Shown: positions 17,928-27,500 of the stretch, piece by piece | How positions within the stretch are numbered: position 1 is the first letter of the stretch | Layout of the letters: each line of letters opens with the position of its first letter | NCBI GenBank assembly: GCA_949747905.1 | Contig: CATKEF010000074.1 | Coordinates: forward strand, 1-64,000 | From: an uncultured Eubacteriales bacterium | Lineage (GTDB): Bacteria; Bacillota; Clostridia; Christensenellales; Borkfalkiaceae | DNA: 64,000 nt | Direction of reading: 5' to 3' | Made by a program: the position numbers and the translations under genes | Notes under the pieces: generated by a model | Databases searched by the model: none | The model's input: the letters and a program-made list of their open reading frames with translations, nothing else | What the model was told of the DNA's origin: nothing

Positions 17928-18649
17928 GCACGCCAAGAAGATTTTTCGTAAACAAAATAGATTTTGAAACTCGCGAAGCATATGTCGAAGGTGACGAGTT
18001 TATCCACGCCAAAACCGTTCTCAGGGTGGAGGAGGGGTCTGAAATAGTTCTTCTCGACGGTAGCGGAAAGGAATATACGGCTATAGTGACAAAAGTTGAA
18101 AAACATCGTTTGTCGGCACATATAACGGGGGTAACCGCGGGAAACAGAGAACCTTCGGCGGATATTTATCTCCTTTGCGGCGCGCTTAAAGGCGATAAAA
18201 CCGAGTTGGTAGTCCAAAAGGCCACCGAGCTGGGGGTAAACAGAGTAGGCGTATTTTCCTCGGAATACTGTTCGGCATATATGAACGAAAACAAACTGGA
18301 ACGTCTGAAAAAAGTGGCAAAGGAAGCGGCTAAGCAGTGTTTAAGGTCGCGTGTACCGGAAGTGACTTATTTCGGTACTCTCAAAGAGGCGCTTTCGTCT
18401 GCCGCGAATTATGAAAACAAATTGTTTGCTTGTGAATTTTTAGAGCATTCGTGCGGGGATATATCGTATTTAAGCGGAAATGCCGCACTGGTTGTGGGGA
18501 GCGAAGGCGGTTTTTCGGAAGAGGAATACGCTTTGGCGCAATCGCTCGGATTTACGGGCATATCTCTCGGAAAACGAATTCTCAGAGCGGAGACGGCCGC
18601 AATAGCCGTATGTGCTCTTGCGGCGTTCGCGTTAGGTGAACTCAAGTGA
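17924..18649 (+). CDS. rsmE: 16S rRNA (uracil-1498-N3) methyltransferase
   Basis: A 241-residue SPOUT-class methyltransferase. The N-terminal PUA-like domain includes RRFFVNKIDFE. The SPOUT knot shows VVGSEGGFSEEEY and LGKRILRAETAA, the SAM-binding loops. It methylates U1498 of 16S rRNA. It overlaps prmA by four bases and mtaB by four bases, so all are translated from one mRNA. The order prmA-rsmE-mtaB-hit is conserved in many Firmicutes. Confidence 0.92.
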   Translation: MSTPRRFFVNKIDFETREAYVEGDEFIHAKTVLRVEEGSEIVLLDGSGKEYTAIVTKVEKHRLSAHITGVTAGNREPSADIYLLCGALKGDKTELVVQKATELGVNRVGVFSSEYCSAYMNENKLERLKKVAKEAAKQCLRSRVPEVTYFGTLKEALSSAANYENKLFACEFLEHSCGDISYLSGNAALVVGSEGGFSEEEYALAQSLGFTGISLGKRILRAETAAIAVCALAAFALGELK

Positions 18650-19860
18650 AAGCTGCTGTATTTACTCTCGGTTGCAAAGTCAACGAGGTGGAGAGCGCAG
18701 CAATAATGGCGTCGCTCGAAAATATGGGTTTCGAAGTGACGGACAAACTCTGTACCGCCGATTTATACGTTCTCAATACCTGCGCCGTTACGCGCGAAGC
18801 GGAGAAGAAAAGCCGTCAGCTTGTGTCGCGTGCAAGAAAATTCAACGCCCGAGCAAAAATCTTTGTGTGCGGTTGTGCGTCCGAAAAAAACGCTGCGGTA
18901 TTTGCCGGCAAGGGTGCGGAGTATGTGTGCGGCGCGCGCAACAAGGCGGAGGTAATCTCTGCCGTATCGGAAATGTGCGGCGCGGAAAACTGCGGACTGT
19001 TGTTTCCCAAACAAACCAAGACCAGAGCGTTTATCAAAATTCAGGACGGTTGCAATAACTTCTGTTCTTACTGTATAATTCCCTATCTGCGCGGTCGCGA
19101 GCGTTCGCGCAAAATAGAGGAAGTCGTAGACGAAATAAACAGGACCGAAAGTCCCGAAGCGGTGCTTAACGGCATAAATATTTCGTCTTACGGTTACGAC
19201 GGGTTTACGCTTTGCGACCTTATCGTTGCGCTGAAAAACACGGATAAGAGGATAAGGCTCGGTTCGCTCGAATGCAATATAATTACGGATGAATTTCTTT
19301 CGGCGCTCAAAGGTCTGCGCGATTTCGCGCGGCAGTTTCATCTGTCTCTTCAAAGCGGAAGTTCGTCGGTTCTTCGGTCTATGAACAGACATTATACCCG
19401 CGAAGAATTTCTGGAAAAATGCGCTCTTATATACAAGTACTTTCCCGACGCGGCGATTACTACCGATGTCATAGCGGGTTTCCCTTCCGAGACGGAAAAA
19501 GACTTTTCGGAAAGTCTTTCCGTTCTGGAAGAAGCTAAAATCGCAAGAGTCCACGCATTCGCCTTTTCTCCGCGCGAAGGTACCGTCGCATACAAGATGA
19601 AAGACGTTCCGGCGGACGTCAAGTCGGACAGACTCCATAGACTTTTAAAGGCGGGGGAAGAGTGTTCGATAAGGTATATGTCGGGGTTAATCGGAAAAAT
19701 CACCGATTTTATAGCCGAGCGGTACGAAAACGGCTATACTACGGGATACACCGGCAACTATGTCAAGGTTTATCTGCCCGAACGCATTGCGGAAGGGCGG
19801 AAATATCAAATAGTTATTAAAGAGTTATTCAAAGACGGCGTAATTGCCGAAAGGAGCTGA
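18646..19860 (+). CDS. mtaB: tRNA t6A37 methylthiotransferase
   Basis: A 404-residue radical-SAM methylthiotransferase of the MiaB/MtaB family, which converts t6A37 to ms2t6A37 in tRNA. The N-terminal cluster cysteines are near Cys10, Cys46 and Cys75/77. The radical-SAM CxxxCxxC is C136-C140-C143 in DGCNNFCSYC. The short C-terminal TRAM-like domain ends the protein. It starts at GTG, forming GTGA with the rsmE stop. The opening FTLGCKVNEVES is typical of MtaB, distinguishing it from MiaB and RimO. Confidence 0.88.
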   Translation: MKAAVFTLGCKVNEVESAAIMASLENMGFEVTDKLCTADLYVLNTCAVTREAEKKSRQLVSRARKFNARAKIFVCGCASEKNAAVFAGKGAEYVCGARNKAEVISAVSEMCGAENCGLLFPKQTKTRAFIKIQDGCNNFCSYCIIPYLRGRERSRKIEEVVDEINRTESPEAVLNGINISSYGYDGFTLCDLIVALKNTDKRIRLGSLECNIITDEFLSALKGLRDFARQFHLSLQSGSSSVLRSMNRHYTREEFLEKCALIYKYFPDAAITTDVIAGFPSETEKDFSESLSVLEEAKIARVHAFAFSPREGTVAYKMKDVPADVKSDRLHRLLKAGEECSIRYMSGLIGKITDFIAERYENGYTTGYTGNYVKVYLPERIAEGRKYQIVIKELFKDGVIAERS

Positions 19861-19861
19861 T

Positions 19862-20200
19862 ATGTTGGTTGAAGATTGCGTTTTTTGCAGAATACTCAGG
19901 GGCGAAATACCTTCGGATAAAGTTTATGAGGATGACAAAATGCTCGTATTCCGCGATATAGAACCGAAAGCCAAAGTCCACCTTCTGGCAATAGCGAAAG
20001 AGCATTTCGCTTTTTTATCCGACGCGGACGAAAGGGGGCGTGAACTGGTTTCGTATATTTTATTCAAAATACCCGAAATAGCACGGAAAAACGGCTGTGC
20101 CGACGGGTACCGTGTGGTAATAAATCAGGGCGCGGACGCGGGGCAGACGGTCTTTCATCTGCACATTCACGTACTCGGCGGAGAAAAGCTCCCTTGGTGA
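19862..20200 (+). CDS. HIT family nucleotide hydrolase (HinT-like)
   Basis: A 112-residue histidine-triad protein. HLHIHVLGG carries the HxHxH catalytic triad, and the N-terminal DCVFCRI contains the cysteines often seen in bacterial HinT. Such enzymes hydrolyse nucleoside phosphoramidates and related adducts. The ORF track begins at a TTG at 19844, but the ATG at 19862 has AAAGGAG at the right distance and is preferred. It is the last gene of the prmA operon. The rpsU gene that often follows in Firmicutes is absent. Confidence 0.9.
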   Translation: MLVEDCVFCRILRGEIPSDKVYEDDKMLVFRDIEPKAKVHLLAIAKEHFAFLSDADERGRELVSYILFKIPEIARKNGCADGYRVVINQGADAGQTVFHLHIHVLGGEKLPW

Positions 20201-20209
20201 TTTTTTCGG

Positions 20210-20530
20210 GGCGAATTTCGGATTGGATAACTTACCGGGATGCGGACCCCTTGCTTCGTTCAGGGTGACATTTCTGTTTGTCATTCCGAACTTGTCGAGG
20301 TATCAGATGTTTCGCTGTCGCTCAACATGACATATGTGGTCCGCGTCATTCCGAGCAACGGACCCTTCGCTACGCTCAGGGTGACGCTTCTGTTTGTTAT
20401 CCCGAGCGATTAAAGTTTAACTTTTTGTCTTCCCGAGCGAAGCGAGGGACTTGATGACGGTCAGCGTTAAAGTAATGTCGCTCGGAACGACGAAAATAAC
20501 GTCGCATCGTTATTGCGGTAGGACGAATGG
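20210..20530. repeat. Dispersed intergenic repeat, copy 4 (inverted)
   Basis: Carries the family in reverse orientation: CTTCGTTCAGGGTGACA, GATGTTTCGCTGTCGCTCAACATGACA, CCCTTCGCTACGCTCAGGGTGACG, and CCCGAGCGAAGCGAGGGAC. It fills most of 20201-20651. Nothing else is seen there apart from the start of the next gene's promoter region. Confidence 0.75.
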
Positions 20531-20651
20531 AATGAAAAAACGTTCGGTGTGAAAGAAAACGATTTTTATTTTCACGGATTTTTCATTGCGGCTACTTCTG
20601 TTTTATAAATTCCGATGCTAAAATGCATTCGAAAACGACAGGAGAAACAAA

Positions 20652-21107
20652 ATGAAAGATTTCAACGAACTTTGCAAAATGGCAGAAGAACTTGACGCGG
20701 AGCAGTACCCTTTGCTTATAGCGGAAAAAACCGCGTCCATATTTCCATCGCTGTGTTTTCTGACCGCAGACGGAATCGGCAGTATGGAAATAATGGCGAC
20801 CTTTTTCATCGCTTCCGTTTATGCCGACGGCAAACTCGATGAATGTGAGTACGCCCTTATGTTGCCGGCGCTGAAATTGTTCTTCGGGGAAGAGTTTGAT
20901 TTCGAAACGGCAAAGGCGCTCGTAAAGACGCTTAAACCCGAGGGAAAAGAACTCAAAAAACTTGCGGACAGAATGGTAGACATACTCGGAATGGTATCCG
21001 AAGAACTCAAAAACGATATAATTCTGGTCAGTTTGTTAATTTGCGCCGCGGACGGTAAAGTGACTTTCAAGGAGAAACAGTACATTAAACAGCTTATCCG
21101 CAATTAG
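20652..21107 (+). CDS. TerB-like helical protein
   Basis: A 151-residue soluble, all-helical protein that resembles the TerB family. Two acidic repeats, VYADGKLDECEY (about residue 55) and CAADGKVTFKEKQYI (about residue 133), match the TerB-type ADG...D/E metal-binding signature. TerB-like domains often bind metal ions or act as scaffolds; no ter operon is nearby. AGGAGAA precedes the ATG. It is flanked by a repeat region and a terminator, so it is a single-gene unit. Role unknown. Confidence 0.6.
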   Translation: MKDFNELCKMAEELDAEQYPLLIAEKTASIFPSLCFLTADGIGSMEIMATFFIASVYADGKLDECEYALMLPALKLFFGEEFDFETAKALVKTLKPEGKELKKLADRMVDILGMVSEELKNDIILVSLLICAADGKVTFKEKQYIKQLIRN

Positions 21108-21154
21108 CCTTTGAGCTGACGCGGGAACGAATAAAAAACTTTAGTGAAATCGTT

Positions 21155-21182
21155 GCCGACGGCATCATGCCGTCGGCTTTTT
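21155..21182 (+). terminator. Terminator after the TerB-like gene
   Basis: GCCGACGGCA pairs with TGCCGTCGGC around TCA, followed by five T residues. The rest of 21183-21399 is AT-rich with no gene or repeat that I can recognise. Confidence 0.88.
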
Positions 21183-21399
21183 GCATTTTGCCATAATATG
21201 GAAGATTTTCGCGGTCAACTGTGATTACAATGACGTTTGAAGCGTATTCGAACGCATGAATACTTGTTACAATGAATGAATAAATATGCATAAATTATCT
21301 ATAAATGGCAGAATAAACGATTAATTTTGAACAAAAAGCACAATTATAGAGTTTTTTCAGCTTTTAAAGTGAAAATACCCGATATTACCATATAAAAGT

Positions 21400-21428
21400 T
21401 TGCAAAATATTTTTGAATGTGGTATGCT
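21400..21428 (+). promoter_or_regulatory. Promoter of the giant subtilase gene
   Basis: TTGCAA, 17 bases, extended -10 TGG-TATGCT. The start near 21435 gives a leader of about 72 bases. GGTGTGAGG provides the ribosome site before the ATG at 21507. Confidence 0.65.
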
Positions 21429-21506
21429 AATATAGTGACAATGTATAGGTGTAGTTTCGCTTTGATACACGGTTAGTTTTTTCACAAATTGGGTGTGAGG
21501 TACAAG

Positions 21507-24500
21507 ATGATTAAATACTGTAACAAAACGAGGAAAATATTGTTGGGTGTTACGTCGGCGATGCTGACCGGCGCGGTTACAATGTCCGTTATTATTCCTT
21601 CGTTCGGCAGAGAAGGTTTTGCGAACGAACCTTCTGCAAGCGGCGCAGTGCAGGGGATAACCAAAAAGGAAGATATAAAGTCCGATTTGACTCAATATTA
21701 CGACGAATCGGTAATGCAGAAACTTCCTCAGAATACGGAAGACGAGATAATTTCGGTTATTATCGAGACGAAGGCAAAGTCCGTTCTCGATTGCTTTAAC
21801 GCCGCTTCCAAAATAACTTCGGCTGCGACGGTTGCGGAATACGCCGTTACCGCCGACGGAAGAACGGCTTCTATCAACGCCGTCAGGGAAAGCGATAAAA
21901 TTTTATCCCTTCTCGACGTGGCGGGCGTCGAATACGAAACGGGAAACCGTTACGAAGTTGTTTTCGGCGGAGTGGAAATTTTAATTAATTCTTCCGATTT
22001 CGAAAAAGCGAAAAACGCGGTGGGCGACAGAGCTACGCTCATTGTGGGCGAAGTTTACTCGCAGTGCGAGACTCAGGTGGTTGAGAACGACGTCAACGTT
22101 TACGAGACGGGTATTTTCGACAGTTCCGATTCTCAGTACGACGGCACCGGTACTGTTATTGCGGTACTCGACACGGGACTCGACTATACGCATACGGCAT
22201 TTTCCGCGGAAGGTTTTAAAGGCACGGACGTAATGAAAGAAAAACTTACGCCCTCTCTCATTGCAAACACACGTGCGGCCTCTTTTACCGCTGGACTTAC
22301 CGCGGAGGATGTGTACCTCAATAAGAAAGTTCCCTACGCATACGACTATGCGGACAAGGATACTGACGTCTATCCCATCGAGAGCGAGCACGGAACGCAC
22401 GTTTCCGGCGTTATCGTCGGCAAAGACGAAAAAATTACGGGTGTTGCGGTCAACGCTCAACTCGTTTCCATGAAAGTTTTCTCGGATACGACAAGCGGTG
22501 CGAGAACTTCCTGGCTTCTTGCCGCGCTCGAAGATTGCGTTACGCTCGGCGTAGACGTAATCAATATGTCGCTCGGAACTTCTTCGGGCTTCACGAGAGA
22601 AGTGGACAGAAAGGAAGTACGCGATATCTACGAAAGAATAGGCACAAACGGAATAAGTCTTGTATGCGCCGCTTCGAACGACTATAACTCCACTTTCGGC
22701 TCGGAGAAAAACGGCAACCTCGGACTTACTTCCAACCCCGATACGGCAACGGTCGGCTCACCTTCGACTTATGAGTCCGCGCTTTCGGTTGCCTCCATAA
22801 GCGGCGTTAAGACCCCTTATCTCAAATTCGGCGATACGATTATGTATTTTAACGAGGCTACGGGAAAGGGCGCTCAACAGAAATATTTCGTCGATGAAAT
22901 TCTCGGCGACGGGGTAAATGAAAAAGAATTCGAATATGTTACGATTTCCGGTACGGGTACTCCGGGCGACTATGCTGCCGTCGGTGACGTAACGGGTAAG
23001 ATAGCGCTTGTTGAGAGAGGTATCAGCACATTCGAAGAGAAAGCCAAATACGCTTACGAAGCGGGCGCCGTCGGTATAATTATTTACAACAACGTTTCGG
23101 GCGATATTTCCATGACCGTCGGCGGAACGGATATGCCCGTGTGCTCCATTTCTCAGGACAACGGCAAAATACTTTCGGCGCAGCCGAGAGGAACAATCAA
23201 AATCAGCAGAGAGCAGGTGGCGGGACCGTTTATGTCGAATTTCTCGTCCTGGGGTCCTACGCCCGATTTGCGTATTAAGCCTGAAATCACCGCGCACGGC
23301 GGCGACATTCTTTCGGCTGTTCCCGGACAGGACTACGACAGGCTTTCCGGTACCTCTATGGCGTCGCCCAACCAGGCGGGCGTTACGGCGCTTATACGCC
23401 AGTACGTAAAGGAGACTTTTCCCGAGCTCACGCCCGTTCAGGTCACGGCGCGTGTCAATCAGATAATGATGTCCACGACCGATATCGCAAACAATAAAAA
23501 CGGTTTGCCTTATGCGGTCAGAAAGCAGGGTTCCGGTCTTGCCAACCTTACGAAGGCAACATCCACCCCCGCATATTTGACGACTTACGACAAAAACGGA
23601 AATCTTATGGATAAAGCCAAGTTGGAACTCGGCGACGACGTGAGCAAAACCGGCGTCTATTCCATGACTTTCGATATCAATAATTTCAAAGGCGTGCAAC
23701 TTACGTATGACGTAAGTGCGGTAGTAATGACCGAAGGAGTGAGCAGCACGCTTACCCACCAGGGTCAGACCACCGTTACCGAAGAGGGGTACGCGCTCGG
23801 AGCTTCCGTAAAGGTTACAAGCGTAAGCGGAGGAACGGCGAACGGTAACACTGTAACCGTTTCGGGAAATTCCGCGGCAAAAGTTACGGTCGAAATCACG
23901 CTTACCGATGCGGACAAGAAATATCTCGACGAATCGTTTGCAAACGGTATGTATGTTGAAGGTTTTATAAAGCTCGCAGCAAAGAGCGGTACGGGCATAA
24001 ACCTCAACGTTCCCTACCTTGCGTTTTACGGCGACTGGACCAGAGCGCCTATGTTCGACCTCGATTATTTCGATACGAATAAAGACGAAATAGACGATTC
24101 CATAGATACGCTTGACAAAACTCTGCCCGACGCATATGCAACGCGTCCCGTCGGCGGACTTTATAACGATTATATAAGCTATCTCGGTTCTTACAATTAT
24201 ATACAGAATCCTACGGCGACTAAAATCGCCGCGGACAGAAAATATATTTCGCTCTCCAATCAGGCTACCGGCGACAGCAGCAGTACCGTGCATTCAATAA
24301 ATAATATATACGCGGGACTTTTGCGCGGCGCCAAGAAAATGATTGCCACCGTTACCGACACCGTAACGGGCGAAGTGATTTTCGAAAAAGAGATTTATAA
24401 TCAGATTAAGTCTCATAACCGTGGAGGCGCGGTAGGACCGTCCGCTGTCGAAATCGATTTCGATACGGCGGATTATAACCTTAAAAACAACACTCAGTAT

Positions 24501-27500
24501 CTTTTCAAACTGGAAGGTTACCTTGATTACGGCGAGGACGGCGGAAAGAGCACGAATCTTAAAAACACTTTCGAATTCCCGTTTGTAGCCGATTTCGAGG
24601 CTCCTTCGGTTACCGGTTGCGAATTTTATACCGAGTATGATTCCTCGCTCAAAAAGACGAGACTGTTTGCGAATATAAATATTTACGATAACCATTATTC
24701 GCAGGCGGCAATGGTCGGATACATTTCGTCCGAGGAAGTAGACGGCAAAACGACATACGGACTCGAAATGTTCGGCAGATATCTCGAAGCGCTGTATTCC
24801 GATTTCAATTCGAATTATACCCTCAATTACGAGCTTACCGATTATCTTGACGAGATAAAGAAAAATTCGTATAACAATAACTCTTTCGTAGTTCAGGTTA
24901 TGGACTATGCGGGCAACGACGCGACTTACGAAATCGCAATTCCCGACGAAATTACCGATATTTATTTTACGGATGCCGCGGGCGAAAAAATAGAGCAGGT
25001 CACGTTGAGTCCCAACGAAATCTATACCCCCAACGCGGTTGTAGCGCCTTCGGAAAGTTGGGCGCAGAGCCTTGATTATACTTCGCTTAACGAAGATATA
25101 GTACGCATAGTAAACGGCAAGTTCCTTGCACTGAAACCCGGTGTTGCGACTGTCGTCGCTACGGCAAACGGCAATTCCGAAATGAAAAAGAACCTGACGG
25201 TCAAAGTACTCGCCGAGGGAGAAGAAGGGTTCAGACGTTACGACGCTCCCGACGTAGAGTCTTTCAGACTGACGGAATATTACGTCAACAAGGTGTTCTA
25301 TTTCCCGTCGTCCGACGACCGTGACCTCGGAGCCGCTCAGGCGGGTACGACCGTAGCGTTTACGGGCAGCAGCTATAATCTGACGATGTTCCCTTCGGAA
25401 TCGGTAACAATAAAATATAAATTAAACGCATATTTCCCCGAGTCGACAGAAGTGCGCTTCTCAAGCGGCAATGACCGTGTAACCGTGGACGAAAACGGAA
25501 CGATTACCGCGGTTTCTCAGGGCAGAGGTACCGTGAGAGTACGCGTTTTCAAGGACGGCAGAGAAACTCTCTATTCGCAGAATATAAATATAGTTATCAA
25601 AAATCCTTACGAAACCAACGCAATGCAACTTGTACGTTATACAGGTTTGGGTGGAGTGGTTTCCATACCCGCCGACCTGGGTATTACGGAAATAGCGATG
25701 TATGCGTTCCCCGGTTATAATTCGGTACCCAAAGACGAGAACGACGAGATTTCCGAAGAGGACCCTTATTTCACGAAATTGGCTCCCATAGGGGACAACA
25801 CGATAACCAAGGTAATTATTCCCGAAGGAGTGGAAACGATAGGCGCAAGCGCGTTTGCGAAACTCACCGCGCTCGAAGAGGTCGTGCTTCCCTCCACACT
25901 CACGAAAATAGATGCGGAAGCATTCTCGGGATGTACTTCGCTCAAAAAAATCAATCTCGAACACGTTAAATTCGTAAACCAGAAAGCTTTCCTCGGTTGC
26001 CCGCTCGAAGCGGTTGACCTCTCGTCGATAGTGGCGATGGGAGACGACGCGTTCAACGGGACGTCGATAAAATCTCTTTCGCTTCCAGTATCCGCTCAGT
26101 CGATAGGCGCGCGTGCGTTCCAGAATAATAAATTGCTTCAGACCGTGACAATCGCCGCAGAGAAAGTTAAGCTCGGCACAGAAGCGTTTGCGGACTGCGT
26201 AAAATTGCAGACGGTAACGGTCAATGCGTCCGTTATTCCTTACGGCGTGTTCGGCGGTTGTACCAATCTCGGAAGAGTTTCTTTCGGGAAGGACGTCGCG
26301 GTTATCGGTTCGCTCGCGTTCGAGGGAACTGCCGTCAGGTCGTTCAGCGTGGACCGCGAAAATGCTTATCTTTCTGCGAGCTCGGACGGCACTTATATAA
26401 CCGATAAGAGCGGCAGAAAGTTGGTGCTTGTTGCGCCTACGTTGAGAGAATTCAACCCCGGTAACACCGATATAATTTCGATTGGCGACGGAGCGTTCTC
26501 CGGTAACGGAGTTCTCGAAGCCGTAAATCTTCCCGGTGTAACCGAACTCGGCAACTATGCGTTTGCTGGTTGCGGAGCGTTGCAGATTTCCAGACTCATA
26601 CTCGGCAGACTTACGACTATCGGAGACAGAGCGTTTATGGCTTGCGCTTCGCTCAGAAACACGCCTTCGCTCGCCGATGTAACGGTAATCGGCGACTATG
26701 CGTTTGCAAGTACCGGAATACGTACCGTGACCATTCCCGATAACGTAATCGTAGGCAGTTTTGCGTTTGCCGATTGCAAGAGTCTTACCGAAATTACCGT
26801 CGGAAACGACGTTGTATTAGGTCAGGCGGCGTTCTATGCTATGTTAAAGAGCAGCGGATACATGTCTGCCGGCGAGTTCCAGGGCTATCAGGCATATGTC
26901 GATGCATACGAATTCTCGACGGTTCTTGCTAAAGCGACGTTCGGAGACAGAGTGAAAATCGGCGCGAACGCTTTCGAAAATTGCACTGCGCTTACGGAGG
27001 TAACTCTCGGCAGCGGTTGTGAAATCGGCGATTTCGCGTTCTATCATAACGAGAAACTCAAAAATATAGACCTTTCCGAAGTGACTTACGTCGGCTCGAT
27101 GGCGTTCTCGGGCAGAGCTCAGTATCTGTATATAGCCCGCGACAGCTCTAACCCGCAGTCGATAACCCGTTTGGGATTATTCGGTTCATTTGCACCCAAA
27201 CTCGAGACGGTAGACCTCGGTTCGGCAACCGAACTCGGTCAGGGCGCGTTCTATATGGTAACTACGTTGAAAAGCGTCACTGCTTTGAACGAAGAGCTCA
27301 CGAAAATCGCTCCGATGGCGTTCTACTTCAATCAGTCGCTCACATCGATAGATTTATCCAAAATCAAATCTATAGGAACGGGAGCATTCCGCAGCGCTTC
27401 GGCGCTTACTTCCGTAAATCTTTCCTCTGCGGAAAAGATAGGCTCGCTTGCGTTTGCAAACAGTACGGCGCTTGAAAACGTAACGTTGAAGGACGGCGTG

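Noticed and set aside
18646-19860. miaB or rimO
   Set aside because: The N-terminal wording (FTLGCKVNEVES), size and operon partners fit MtaB better.
22758-24293. 511-residue ORF on the minus strand opposite the subtilase
   Set aside because: The plus-strand frame carries intact subtilase motifs throughout. The antisense frame is open only because of biased codon use and has no ribosome site or recognisable domain.
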